Assembly (NCBI GenBank): GCA_963727955.1
Contig: CAVSII010000007.1
Location: 62,001-126,000 of the forward strand
Length of the DNA: 64,000 bases
Direction: 5' to 3'
Source of the DNA: Bog-756 sp963727955
GTDB lineage: Bacteria; Actinomycetota; Acidimicrobiia; Acidimicrobiales; RAAP-2
Below, one piece after another: positions 9,540-18,860 of this stretch. The notes beneath the pieces were generated by a model that was not told where the DNA came from, ran no database searches, and worked only from the letters and a program-made list of their open reading frames with translations. Position 1 is the stretch's first letter, and each line of letters begins with the position of its first letter. Both the position numbers and the translations under genes were made by a program.

Positions 9540-10471
9540 CGAATCCCGACGTTCCCGACGTTCCCGACGTTCCCCGTCAACGGCAGAACTTCCTGGGTGG
9601 CTTCAAGCTGACCCTCGAGCACCTGGGCCGCCCGCCGGTGACCCGCCAGTACCCCGAGGAGAAGAAGCCAAAGCAACCCCGCCAGCACGGTCGCCATGTC
9701 CTCAACCGTTACGAGGACGGGATGGAGAAGTGCATCGGCTGCGAGTTGTGCGCCGGGGTGTGTCCGGCCGACTGCATCTATGTGCGCGGCCTCGACAACC
9801 CACCCGACCATCCCGTGTCACCAGGCGAACGCTACGGCTACGTCTACGAGATCAATTTCCTGCGGTGCATCCACTGCGATCTCTGCGTGGAGGCATGCCC
9901 GACCGAGGCCATCACCGAGACCAAGTTGATGGAGTTCTCGTTCACCAACCGCAACGACGCCATCTACACAAAGGAAGAACTGCTGGTGGACGACGAGGGG
10001 AAGCCCCGTCACCAGCCCTGGGAGGACTGGCGGGAAGGGGACGATCTACACACCTCGGGATGGATGCGGGCCACATCGCCGTCGGGTAGCGCCGCCTTCG
10101 AGGGCCAGGTGCAGTGGTCGGGTGAGCTCGGCTTCGGCGTGCGCTCACCCGAGAGCGGCCAGTCGGCCGTGCCCGACGACGCCACCACCGGGAGCATGCA
10201 GTTGCGCGACACCCTCGAGCGTCACCTCCTGACGTCCGACCTGCCACCGGCCAAGAGGGGGCCCCGGGGTGCCATCGGCCGCATGCTGGAGAAGGCCGAG
10301 CGGTTCGCCCCCGGTGCCGGCAAGAAACACCGGGAGAAGGCCGACTCCGAGTACGCCCAGGCCGTCACCGATGGAAATTCCGAGAGCGGTGTCGCCGGTG
10401 GGGACCAGCCCTCCACCGCTCCGGCCGCTGACGGGGGCGCGGAAACCGATACCGGACCGGTCGGGTCCTGA
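9536..10471 (+). CDS. nuoI: NADH-quinone oxidoreductase subunit I
   Basis: Ferredoxin-like subunit holding clusters N6a and N6b between NuoG and NuoB. Both 4Fe-4S motifs are clear: CIGCELCAGVCPADC and CIHCDLCVEACPTEA. The 311-residue protein is longer than the usual 160-210 because about 120 polar residues follow the core. The N-terminus carries a threefold Pro-Asp-Val repeat (PDVPDVPDVP) coded by three copies of a 9-base unit around 9546-9572. ATG at 9536 has a G-rich ribosome binding site inside the end of nuoH. Confidence 0.95.
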   Translation: MTNPDVPDVPDVPRQRQNFLGGFKLTLEHLGRPPVTRQYPEEKKPKQPRQHGRHVLNRYEDGMEKCIGCELCAGVCPADCIYVRGLDNPPDHPVSPGERYGYVYEINFLRCIHCDLCVEACPTEAITETKLMEFSFTNRNDAIYTKEELLVDDEGKPRHQPWEDWREGDDLHTSGWMRATSPSGSAAFEGQVQWSGELGFGVRSPESGQSAVPDDATTGSMQLRDTLERHLLTSDLPPAKRGPRGAIGRMLEKAERFAPGAGKKHREKADSEYAQAVTDGNSESGVAGGDQPSTAPAADGGAETDTGPVGS

Positions 10472-11205
10472 TGTCCCTCCTGACCGGAGCGGTGGTCGTC
10501 GCGGTAGCCACCGTCCACCCCTCCTACGTCGACGTGGGCACCTTCGCCGTGGCCGCTGCCATCATCCTGTCGGGAGCCATCGGGGTGGTGGTGTCCCGCA
10601 ACCCGGTCCATGCCGCCCTCATGTTGGTCATGACCCTGTTCGGGGTGGCCCTCCTCTTCGTCCTCCAGCGCGATCCGTTCCTGGCTGCCGTGCAGGTCAT
10701 CGTCTACGCCGGCGCCATCGTGGTCCTCTTCCTCTTCGTCATCATGTTCCTCGGCGTCGACCGCGAGGAGAACATCGCCGTGGAGCCCTTGCGCGGCCAG
10801 CGCCCCATGGCCGTCGGCCTGGTCGTCCTGGGTACGGTCGGCCTCCTGCTATTGGGCCAGGTTTCGTCATGGACGACGGGTGCTCCCCACGTGGCCGGGG
10901 TGGCTGCCGGCAGGGAGTCGAACGTCTACTTGCTCGGGCGGTCGGTGTACACCACCTACCTCTTCCCTTTCGAGGCCACCGCCGCGCTGCTCATCATCGC
11001 CGTGGTCGGAGCGGTGGTGCTGGCCCGCCGCCCCACGGAGTCGTCGATCGAGTCGGCCTCTGAGTCCCCGACCGGGACTCCGGTGGACCCGACCCCCGGC
11101 GACCCCACTCCTGAGACCGACCAAACCGACCAGACCGACCGAACCGAGCCGACTAACCCCGCTCACCCCGGCACTGATAAAGACCCGCACAGACGACACC
11201 GATGA
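10471..11205 (+). CDS. nuoJ: NADH-quinone oxidoreductase subunit J
   Basis: Membrane subunit with about five helices. Conserved segments include SGAIGVVVSRNPVHAALMLV, then DPFLAAVQVIVYAGAIVVLF with the family's pi-bulge region. The core ends near residue 185; the remaining 60 residues are a Thr/Pro/Asp tail with TDQTDQTDRT repeats. It is the only nuo gene whose stop does not meet the next gene: 138 bases separate it from nuoK. Another frame stays open through that gap and ends exactly at the nuoK start as ATGA, so a one-base indel in the repetitive tail is possible. Confidence 0.93.
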   Translation: MSLLTGAVVVAVATVHPSYVDVGTFAVAAAIILSGAIGVVVSRNPVHAALMLVMTLFGVALLFVLQRDPFLAAVQVIVYAGAIVVLFLFVIMFLGVDREENIAVEPLRGQRPMAVGLVVLGTVGLLLLGQVSSWTTGAPHVAGVAAGRESNVYLLGRSVYTTYLFPFEATAALLIIAVVGAVVLARRPTESSIESASESPTGTPVDPTPGDPTPETDQTDQTDRTEPTNPAHPGTDKDPHRRHR

Positions 11206-11343
11206 TGTGACCTCCTCGGGGGCTGTGGGTGCCGGTGAGGGGGGTGTTGCCGCTCATCCCCGGGGCAAGGACGGCGGTGTCGGCCGACCGGGTGGCGATG
11301 AAGCCGGTGCCGGCGTGATGTCGGGCGGCGAGGAAGGACGGAC

Positions 11344-11649
11344 ATGACCATCAACCCCGATTGGTACCTGGCCCTGGCCGTGGTCCTGTTCGCCATCGGT
11401 GCCCTGGGCGTCCTCGTCCGGCGCAACGTGCTGGTGATGTTCATGTGCGTGGAGCTCATGCTCAACGCGGCCAACCTCACATTCGTCACCTTTGCCCGCA
11501 CCTTGAACGACATCGGCGGACAGGTTCTCGTTTTCTTCGTGCTGGTGGTGGCCGCAGCCGAGGTCGTCGTCGGCCTCGGGATCGTGGTCGCCATCTTCCG
11601 CCGACGGGCCAGCAGCACCGCCGACGATCTCCACATAATGAAGGGCTGA
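11344..11649 (+). CDS. nuoK: NADH-quinone oxidoreductase subunit K
   Basis: Small three-helix membrane subunit (101 residues), part of the proton pathway next to NuoJ and NuoN. The helix VLVMFMCVELMLNAANLTFV carries the conserved Glu, and the third helix FVLVVAAAEVVVGLGIVVAI carries the second conserved Glu. ATG at 11344 follows GAGGAAGGA at a good distance. Length is the family norm. nuoL starts seven bases after the stop. Confidence 0.96.
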   Translation: MTINPDWYLALAVVLFAIGALGVLVRRNVLVMFMCVELMLNAANLTFVTFARTLNDIGGQVLVFFVLVVAAAEVVVGLGIVVAIFRRRASSTADDLHIMKG

Positions 11650-11656
11650 GCACACG

Positions 11657-13585
11657 ATGCTGCATGTGACCTACCTGATCATCTTGCTGCCCCTGGTGGG
11701 CTTTGCCGTCCAATTACTGGCCGGACGCAAGCTCGGCGATCCACTTGCCGGGGTGGTGGGCACGGTCTTCGTGGCCGCTTCTTTCGTGGTGTCGATCGGC
11801 GTCTACCTGGATCTGCTCACGGTCAGCGGTGCGGTGCGCAGCTATACACAGAACCTGTGGACCTGGATCCCGGTCGGCCAGCTCAACGTGCACGCCAGTC
11901 TCTATGTGGACCCCCTGTCGATGACCATGGTCCTGTTCGTGACCGGGGTGAGCACCCTCATCCACCTCTACTCCATCGGCTACATGAAGGGCGACAGGGA
12001 CTATCCGAAGTTCTTCCTCTATCTCAACCTGTTCGTCGCCTCCATGCTCATCCTGGTGCTGGGGAGCAACATGTTGGTCACCTTCGTGGGCTGGGAGGGG
12101 GTGGGAACCTGCTCCTATTTCTTGGTCTCGTTCTGGTTTACCCGGGAGTCGGCGGCCAGCGCCGGCAAGAAGGCATTCATCTACAACCGGATCGGTGACG
12201 TCGGCTTCCTGCTGGCCATCTTCTTGACCTTCGAGCGGGTCCGCTCACTCGAGTACACGACCATCTTCGCCCGCATCGGCTCCATCGGGGCGGGGAACAT
12301 CACGGCCATCTGCCTGCTGTTGCTGGTGGGGGTGATGGGCAAGTCGGCCCAGATCCCCCTGTTCCCGTGGTTGGCCGACGCCATGGAGGGTCCGACCCCG
12401 GTGTCGGCTCTCATCCATGCCGCCACCATGGTCACCGCCGGCGTCTACCTGCTGTGCCGGGTCAATCCGCTGCTCCATGCCTCGAGCGCTGCCTCCCTGA
12501 CCGTGGCCTGCGTGGGGGCCGCCACCGCATTTGTGGCTGCCACCATCGCCTGTGCCCAACAGGACATCAAGAAGGTGCTGGCCTATTCGACGGTGTCCCA
12601 GCTGGGCTACATGTTCCTGGCCATCGGCTGCGGTGCCTACGAGGCGGCCATCTTCCTCATGGTGGCCCACGCCTTCTTCAAGGCGCTCCTATTCCTGGGC
12701 GCCGGCTCGGCCATCCACGGACTCCACGACGAGCAGGATCTCAAGCGGATGGGCAACTTGCGGGCCTACATGCCCATCACCTTCATCACCTTCGCCATCG
12801 GCTGGCTGGCCATCGCCGCCGTTCCGCCCTTGTCGGGGTTCTGGGCCAAAGGGGACGTGCTGGAGAACACCTGGGCCGCCCATCCGGGGTTGTGGGTGGT
12901 GGGTGTGGTCACCGCCGCACTGACCGCCTACTACATGAGCCGGCTCACCGGACTGGCCTTCTTCGGGAGCGACCGGTGGTCGAACAAGGTGCCTGTCGAT
13001 GCCGCCACCGACCTGCCCGGCTCGCACCACGCCGAGGGGACCATCCCCGAACCGCACGAGTCGAAGCCGGTGATGACCGTCCCTCTGTGGATCCTGGCCT
13101 TCTTCGCCGCCGTGGCCGGGGTGATGGCCCTGTCCAACAACCACGTGTCGCTGGCCAAATGGGTCGACCCTGTGTTCGGCTCCAATCTGTACAACAACCA
13201 TCTGGGCACCGGGGCGCTGTGGGCCCTGGGCATCACCGACGCGGTGATCGCCGTGTTCGGTGTGGCCGTCGGCTTGAGCCTCTGGATGTCGCGGTACGAG
13301 CGGCCGGTGCTCGAAACCGCCTTCCTGGAGCGCTCGTGGTACATCAACGAGCTCTACGACGCAGTCATCGGCCGACCGGGCGAGCGCCTGGCCGCCTTTT
13401 CGGCCACGGTCATCGACAACCGGATCATCGACGGCGCCGTCAACGGGGTAGCCACCGTGGTGCGCCGTTCGGGATCCGTTCTCCGCCGCACCCAGACCGG
13501 CTATGTCCGCAATTACGTACTGGGCATCGTGCTCGGTACCGTGCTGGTCCTGGCCTTCATGCTGACCCGGCTGTGGTGGAACTGA
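11657..13585 (+). CDS. nuoL: NADH-quinone oxidoreductase subunit L
   Basis: Largest antiporter-like proton-pumping subunit, 642 residues, with a long chain of membrane helices. Family landmarks include FVGWEGVGTCSYFLVSFW, a Mrp-antiporter-type core with KSAQIPLFPWLADAMEGPTP, HAATMVTAGVYLL, and KKVLAYSTVSQLGYMF. The C-terminal half contains the lateral-helix region and ends with a final helix. ATG at 11657 is seven bases after nuoK. The stop overlaps the nuoM ATG by one base. Confidence 0.96.
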   Translation: MLHVTYLIILLPLVGFAVQLLAGRKLGDPLAGVVGTVFVAASFVVSIGVYLDLLTVSGAVRSYTQNLWTWIPVGQLNVHASLYVDPLSMTMVLFVTGVSTLIHLYSIGYMKGDRDYPKFFLYLNLFVASMLILVLGSNMLVTFVGWEGVGTCSYFLVSFWFTRESAASAGKKAFIYNRIGDVGFLLAIFLTFERVRSLEYTTIFARIGSIGAGNITAICLLLLVGVMGKSAQIPLFPWLADAMEGPTPVSALIHAATMVTAGVYLLCRVNPLLHASSAASLTVACVGAATAFVAATIACAQQDIKKVLAYSTVSQLGYMFLAIGCGAYEAAIFLMVAHAFFKALLFLGAGSAIHGLHDEQDLKRMGNLRAYMPITFITFAIGWLAIAAVPPLSGFWAKGDVLENTWAAHPGLWVVGVVTAALTAYYMSRLTGLAFFGSDRWSNKVPVDAATDLPGSHHAEGTIPEPHESKPVMTVPLWILAFFAAVAGVMALSNNHVSLAKWVDPVFGSNLYNNHLGTGALWALGITDAVIAVFGVAVGLSLWMSRYERPVLETAFLERSWYINELYDAVIGRPGERLAAFSATVIDNRIIDGAVNGVATVVRRSGSVLRRTQTGYVRNYVLGIVLGTVLVLAFMLTRLWWN

Positions 13586-15204
13586 TGGGCGGTTCCCCCT
13601 TCCCCTACCTGACCGTGCTGATCCTGGTGCCGGCCGCCGGGGCCGCCGCGGTCGCCCTGGTGCCCAATCGGCTGGTGCCGGCCTGGTTCTACGAGGCGGC
13701 GGGCACCGCAGTGGCCGTGGCCACCCTGGGTGTGGCCGTGGCCTCGGCTGTCCAGTTCAAAGTGGTCGGCGGCTACCAGCAGGTTTCGAACCACGTGTGG
13801 GCACCGTCACTGGGGATCCACTGGTCGCTCGGGATCGACGGCATCTCCCTGTTTCTGGTGCTGATGACCGCCCTGCTGTTCCCTCTGGCCCTGCTCGGAG
13901 CTCGGGTGCGGCGCGATCCGCGCTCCTTCGTAGCCTGGGTCCTCCTGTTGGAAGCGGCCTGCATGGGTAGCTTCGTGGCTCTCGATCTCGTTCTCTTCTT
14001 CCTCTTCTTCGAGCTGACCCTGGTGCCCAGCTATTTCATCATCGGGGGCTGGGGCTATGCCCGTCGTGGCTATGCGGCCATCAAGTTCTTCATCTACACG
14101 TTCACCGGATCGGCCTTCCTTTTGGTGGGCATCCTGGCCGTGGCCTTCCTCCACCAGTCGCAGACCGGGGTGCTCACCTTCGAGCTCCCCGCCCTCATGC
14201 ACACCCATTTGTCGGGGACCGAGGGAGTGCTCCTTTTTCTGGCTTTCACGGCCGCCTTCGCCGTCAAGGCGCCTATCTTCCCGTTCCATACCTGGTCACC
14301 CGACGCCTACGGCGAGGCGCCTACGGCGGGAGCTGTCCTTCTGGCCGCGGTGATGGCCAAGATCGGCACCTACGGCATCGTGCGCTTCGACCTCAACCTC
14401 TTCCCCCAGGCCACCCGGACGCTGGCTCCCTGGCTTTTGACCCTGGCCGCCATCGGCATCGTCTACGGGGCCTTGGTGGCCTGTGCCCAGCGGGACCTGA
14501 AGAGGCTGTTGGCCTACTCGTCACTGGCCGGGATCGGGTTCGCCGTACTGGGCACATTCGCCCTCAACCAGCAGGGGATCACCGGCGGCGTTCTCCAGAT
14601 GGTCAACCACGGGCTGATCATCGCCGTCCTGTTCATCGTGGTCGGATGGATCTACGAGCGCCGCGGCACCTGGCAGGTCACCTCGCTCCGGGGGCTGCAG
14701 CAGTCGGCACCGGTGATGGCCGGAGTGTTCACGGTGGCCATGCTGGCTTCGGTGGGCGTGCCCGGGCTCAACGGTTTCGTCAGCGAGTTCCTGGTCCTGA
14801 TCGGGGTTTTCCTGGCCCACCGGTGGTGGGCGGTGGTCGCCATCGTGGGCATCATCCTGTCCGTCATCTACCTCCTGTGGGCTTACCAGCAGGTATTCCA
14901 CGGTCAACCCCGACCGGAAGACCCTCCCACCCGTGATCTCGGGTGGGGCGAACGGTTGATCGTGGCGCCCCTCATCATTCTCATCGTGGCCATCGGCGTG
15001 TTCCCCAAGCCGGTCCTCGACCGGATCACCCCGTCGGTCGATCAGCTGGTGGTCCACGTCGACCGGGCCACCCATACCCGGCTTCCGGCCGGACTGGCCG
15101 GTATCGAGCTCGTGCGGCCGGCACGGCACCGAACCGATGTCGCCCTGACTGTTCTCCCCACGGGATCGCATCCCTCCGACACCACCAAGGGGGTGGACCG
15201 ATGA
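13585..15204 (+). CDS. nuoM: NADH-quinone oxidoreductase subunit M
   Basis: Antiporter-like proton-pumping subunit, 539 residues. Diagnostic segments are FFELTLVPSYFIIGGWG with the conserved Glu, KAPIFPFHTWSPDAYGEAPT, and KRLLAYSSLAGIGF. The last 50 residues are soluble and follow the final helix. ATG at 13585 overlaps the nuoL stop; ATGA joins it to nuoN. Confidence 0.96.
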   Translation: MGGSPFPYLTVLILVPAAGAAAVALVPNRLVPAWFYEAAGTAVAVATLGVAVASAVQFKVVGGYQQVSNHVWAPSLGIHWSLGIDGISLFLVLMTALLFPLALLGARVRRDPRSFVAWVLLLEAACMGSFVALDLVLFFLFFELTLVPSYFIIGGWGYARRGYAAIKFFIYTFTGSAFLLVGILAVAFLHQSQTGVLTFELPALMHTHLSGTEGVLLFLAFTAAFAVKAPIFPFHTWSPDAYGEAPTAGAVLLAAVMAKIGTYGIVRFDLNLFPQATRTLAPWLLTLAAIGIVYGALVACAQRDLKRLLAYSSLAGIGFAVLGTFALNQQGITGGVLQMVNHGLIIAVLFIVVGWIYERRGTWQVTSLRGLQQSAPVMAGVFTVAMLASVGVPGLNGFVSEFLVLIGVFLAHRWWAVVAIVGIILSVIYLLWAYQQVFHGQPRPEDPPTRDLGWGERLIVAPLIILIVAIGVFPKPVLDRITPSVDQLVVHVDRATHTRLPAGLAGIELVRPARHRTDVALTVLPTGSHPSDTTKGVDR

Positions 15205-16907
15205 ACTACCTGCCTCTGGTGGCCAGCTCGGCGGCACCCACCATCCATACGCCCCATGTCGACTATCTGAGCATCCTGCCCATGCTCATCATGATGGGCG
15301 GAGCACTGTTGCTCATGACGGTGTCGTCGTTGTTCCGCAAGGTGCTGGGTGTAGGCACCGGGACAGCGGTGACTTCGGTCGTTTCGGTGGCAGCTCTGGT
15401 GGCCGCCCTGTTCCAGTGGGATCACGTGAGTACCCACGGGCCTCAGGTCACCATTGCCGGTGCCATCGCCTTCGACGGTTTCGACGTCTTCATCCAGATA
15501 GCGGTGGCCATCGCCATGCTGCTCACGGCGTTGGTGGCTGACGGTTATTTCAAGCGCGAGGGGATGGAGGGTCCCGAATTCCACGTTTTGGCCATGATGT
15601 CCGCCTCGGGGGCCATGATGATGGGCGCGGCCAACGACCTCATCGTGGTCTTCCTGGGGCTCGAGATCATGTCGATCGCCCTCTACGTGCTGGCCGCCTT
15701 CAACCCCAAGCGGGCGGAGTCGGGGGAGGCCGCCCTCAAGTACTGGGTCCTCGGCGCCTTCTCGTCGGCCATCTTCGTCTACGGCATCGCCCTCATCTAT
15801 GGGGCCACCGGATCGACCAACCTTCCGCAGATCGCCGACTACCTGTCGAAGAACGTGATCGCCTCCAACGGCGTGCTCCTGGGCGGTCTGGCCCTCCTGC
15901 TGGTCGGATTCGGGTTCAAGATCGCTGCCGTCCCCTTCCACATGTGGTCGCCCGACGTCTACGAGGGATCACCGTCTCCGGTCACCGGCTTCATGGCCGC
16001 CATCGCCAAGGTGGGGGCCTTCGCCGCCCTGTTGCGGGTCTTCGTGTCCTCGTTCGGCACGGTGCGGACCGACTGGCAGCCCATCGTGTGGGGGCTGGCC
16101 TTCCTCAGCCTCCTGCTCGGAGCCGTCGTCGCCCTCCTGCAGAAGGACATCAAGCGGATGATGGCCTACTCGTCCATCAACCACGCCGGCTTCATCCTGC
16201 TGGGCGTGGAAGCGGCCACCGTCCGCGGCGTGTCAGCGTCCCTCTATTACGTCTTCACCTACATGTTCATGGTGATCGGGTCGTTCGCCGTGATCACCGT
16301 CATGTCACGCCAGGGTGATACCGGCAACCAGATCGACGACTACCGGGGGCTGGCCAAACGCCAACCCCTCCTGGCCCTGGCCTTTGCCGTCCTGCTGCTG
16401 GCCCAGGCCGGGGCCCCCTTCACCACGGGCTTCCTGGCCAAGTTCGGGGTGGTGGGGGCATCGGTGGCCACCCACGCCTACGTTCTGGCCACGGTGGCCA
16501 TGGTCTCCGCCGCGGTGGCGGCTTTCTTCTACCTGCGGGTGGCGGTCACCATGTACTCACCGATAGGGGCGGTGGGCGACAACGCCCAGTACGGCGAACC
16601 CGATCCGACCGTGGAGGGTGACGACGCCGCGACAGGCGGGACAGATGCCGCCGTGGGCGGGGACGGCGCCCCGGCAGCCGGTCCGGAGAGGCCGTCGTCG
16701 GGCGACTCGCTGACCGATTCACCCGCCTCGCTGGCTGTGCTCACCGATGCGCCGCCGGAGGAGTCGGTCGTGGCACGGGGAGCCGTACCCGTACCCACGC
16801 TCACCGTGGTGGCCCTCGGCCTGACCGTGGGGTTCACTGTCGTGTTCGGGATCATCCCTGCTCCGATCCTCGACTTTGCCCACCACGCCACCCTTTTGTT
16901 CAGCTGA
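15201..16907 (+). CDS. nuoN: NADH-quinone oxidoreductase subunit N
   Basis: Third antiporter-like subunit, 568 residues, next to NuoK in the membrane arm. Family motifs include FLGLEIMSIALYVLAAF, VPFHMWSPDVYEGSPSPVTG and KRMMAYSSINHAGFILLG. Between the last two helices there is an insertion of about 65 residues, rich in Asp, Gly, Ala and Pro (about residues 460-525), not usual in NuoN. It is the last gene of the operon; a small GTGGC/GCCAC hairpin (16911-16922) follows but lacks a T-run. Confidence 0.95.
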   Translation: MNYLPLVASSAAPTIHTPHVDYLSILPMLIMMGGALLLMTVSSLFRKVLGVGTGTAVTSVVSVAALVAALFQWDHVSTHGPQVTIAGAIAFDGFDVFIQIAVAIAMLLTALVADGYFKREGMEGPEFHVLAMMSASGAMMMGAANDLIVVFLGLEIMSIALYVLAAFNPKRAESGEAALKYWVLGAFSSAIFVYGIALIYGATGSTNLPQIADYLSKNVIASNGVLLGGLALLLVGFGFKIAAVPFHMWSPDVYEGSPSPVTGFMAAIAKVGAFAALLRVFVSSFGTVRTDWQPIVWGLAFLSLLLGAVVALLQKDIKRMMAYSSINHAGFILLGVEAATVRGVSASLYYVFTYMFMVIGSFAVITVMSRQGDTGNQIDDYRGLAKRQPLLALAFAVLLLAQAGAPFTTGFLAKFGVVGASVATHAYVLATVAMVSAAVAAFFYLRVAVTMYSPIGAVGDNAQYGEPDPTVEGDDAATGGTDAAVGGDGAPAAGPERPSSGDSLTDSPASLAVLTDAPPEESVVARGAVPVPTLTVVALGLTVGFTVVFGIIPAPILDFAHHATLLFS

Positions 16908-16998
16908 GAGGTGGCCTGCCACGCCCGGTGACATCGGGCTACTGTCGGCGTAGGAACCGGTGACAGTGGGTCGCGCTCACCGAAGGAGGAATCACGCC

Positions 16999-17283
16999 AT
17001 GGCCAGACCTTCACAGACGGGTGACTCCTCGGCGGTGTCGGGGCGGGAGAGGCGTGACAAGCGTGAGATCGTGCGGATCACCGGGGCGGTGATCGCTCTC
17101 GCCCTTCTGATCGCCTTCGTTCTCGACAACAGCAAAACGGTCAGAGTGGGATTCGTCTTCTTCAACGCCAGCGTGAGCCTCATCTGGGTTCTGCTGATCG
17201 CCGCCTTTCTGGGAGCAGCCCTCGACCGGTCGGTCATCCTGTTGCGCCAGCGTCGAAGGAAGAAGGCAGCATCTGTCGGCTAG
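16999..17283 (+). CDS. LapA-domain small membrane protein
   Basis: A 94-residue protein with a polar, charged N-terminus, two hydrophobic helices (about residues 27-44 and 56-77) and an Arg/Lys-rich C-terminus. The segment FVLDNSKTVRVGFVFFNASV between the helices matches the lipopolysaccharide-assembly-protein-A (DUF1049) pattern, a widespread family of small inner-membrane proteins. The function in a Gram-positive-type organism is not known. ATG at 16999 was chosen because AAGGAGGA lies eight bases before it; an upstream in-frame GTG at 16960 has no such site. It lies 91 bases after nuoN and may be in its own transcription unit. Confidence 0.8.
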   Translation: MARPSQTGDSSAVSGRERRDKREIVRITGAVIALALLIAFVLDNSKTVRVGFVFFNASVSLIWVLLIAAFLGAALDRSVILLRQRRRKKAASVG

Positions 17284-17364
17284 CGCATCCATGCTGCTGC
17301 TCACGCTGCTTCACCTCCGCCCGAATGCCGGGCGGCGATCGATTCAACCAGGGAAGGATGTGAG

Positions 17365-18756
17365 ATGAGAGAGGCGACGCCGAAAGAGCGGGCCGCGTTC
17401 GGGCGTCAGGCCCGGGCCCAATCGCCGCGGTCTCGGCACGCGGTGTGGGAACCTGACCATGACCGTACCGATCCGCTGGCCATTCTGGCCTTGCAGGCGA
17501 TGACCCGCATTCCCGAACTTGTTCCCATCCGCTACGGACGCATGGCCGTCTCGTCGTTCGCCTTCTTTCGGGGCGCAGCGGCGGTGATGGCTGCCGACCT
17601 GGCTCACACCGACACGAGCGGTTTGGACGTTCAGTTGTGCGGGGACGCCCATCTGTCCAACTTCGGCGGTTTCGCCTCGCCGGAGCGCGACATGATCTTC
17701 GACGTCAACGACTTCGACGAGACGATCCCCGGCCCCTTCGAATGGGACGTCAAGCGCCTGGCCACCAGTCTTGAGATTGCCGGCCGCGGGCGGGAGTTCG
17801 ATGATGCCCTACGCACGTCGCTGGTGGCCCAGGCCGCCCGGGCCTACCGGACGGCCATGCAGGAATTCGCCGGCATGCGCGACATCGATATCTGGTACTC
17901 ACGCCTGGATACGGTCGCCTTGGCTCAACGGTGGGGCGCCGAGGCCGGCAAGCGTATGACGGACAACTTCCAGAAGCGGGTGGCCAAGGCCCAGTCCAAG
18001 GACCATGTGGCCGCCTTGGCCAAGCTCACGGTCGAGGTCGACGGGAAGCTCCGGTTTATCGAGGACCCCCCACTGCTGATGCCGGCCGAGTCCCTTTTCA
18101 CCGACGTGTACAGCGGTCAGACGGTGGGTCATCTCAACGACGCCCTCGCCCAGTACCGGGGCACGCTGTCCGGTGACCGCCAGCGCCTCCTCGACAAGTA
18201 CGAGTTCGTCGACCTGGCCCGCAAGGTCGTCGGGGTGGGCTCGGTCGGTACCCGCTGTTGGGTCGCCCTGTTCGTGGGCCGTGACAACGCTGACCCTCTC
18301 TTCCTCCAGATCAAGGAAGCCGAGGCAGCCGTGGGTGAAGCATTCCTCGGGGCCAGCGAATACAGCCAGCACGGCGAGCGGGTGGTCGAGGGGCAGCGTC
18401 TCATGCAGGGCGCCAGTGACATTTTCCTCGGTTGGGACCAGTTCGAAGGAGACGATGGCGTCACCCGCGCCTTCTATGTACGCCAGATGTGGGACTGGAA
18501 GGCGTCGGTCGACGTGGACGCCATGACCCCCGACGCGCTGGGCATCTACGCCCAGGTGTGCGGTTGGACGTTGGCCCGGGCTCATGCCCGGTCGGGCGAC
18601 CCTATCGCCATGGCCTCCTATCTGGGCCGTAGCGACCGCTTCGACCGGGCCCTGTGTTCCTTCGCCGCGTCCTATGCCGACCAGAATCAGCGGGACTACT
18701 CCTCGCTGACCCAGGCCATCGCCGAAGGCCGTATTCAGGCTGAGAGCGGGGTGTGA
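17365..18756 (+). CDS. DUF2252 family protein
   Basis: A 463-residue soluble protein matching the DUF2252 family through PIRYGRMAVSSFAFFRGAA, CGDAHLSNFGGFASPER, FDVNDFDETIPGPFEWD and the C-terminal YADQNQRDYSSL segment. The GDAHLSNFG and FDVNDFDE motifs resemble the catalytic-loop and metal-binding motifs of aminoglycoside-phosphotransferase/kinase folds, so a phosphotransferase-like activity is a reasonable inference; none is established. ATG at 17365 has GGGAAGGA just upstream. It stands alone between the LapA-like gene and the glutamate decarboxylase on the same strand. Confidence 0.85.
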   Translation: MREATPKERAAFGRQARAQSPRSRHAVWEPDHDRTDPLAILALQAMTRIPELVPIRYGRMAVSSFAFFRGAAAVMAADLAHTDTSGLDVQLCGDAHLSNFGGFASPERDMIFDVNDFDETIPGPFEWDVKRLATSLEIAGRGREFDDALRTSLVAQAARAYRTAMQEFAGMRDIDIWYSRLDTVALAQRWGAEAGKRMTDNFQKRVAKAQSKDHVAALAKLTVEVDGKLRFIEDPPLLMPAESLFTDVYSGQTVGHLNDALAQYRGTLSGDRQRLLDKYEFVDLARKVVGVGSVGTRCWVALFVGRDNADPLFLQIKEAEAAVGEAFLGASEYSQHGERVVEGQRLMQGASDIFLGWDQFEGDDGVTRAFYVRQMWDWKASVDVDAMTPDALGIYAQVCGWTLARAHARSGDPIAMASYLGRSDRFDRALCSFAASYADQNQRDYSSLTQAIAEGRIQAESGV

Positions 18757-18860
18757 CCCGTTCGTTGCCCCGCCCACCGCCTGTCAACCGGTCAAACCGG
18801 TCGTAGATCCAACCGAAACCTGGGTGCAGAACCCGGATAAGAACTGAGGTAAGTGAAGCG

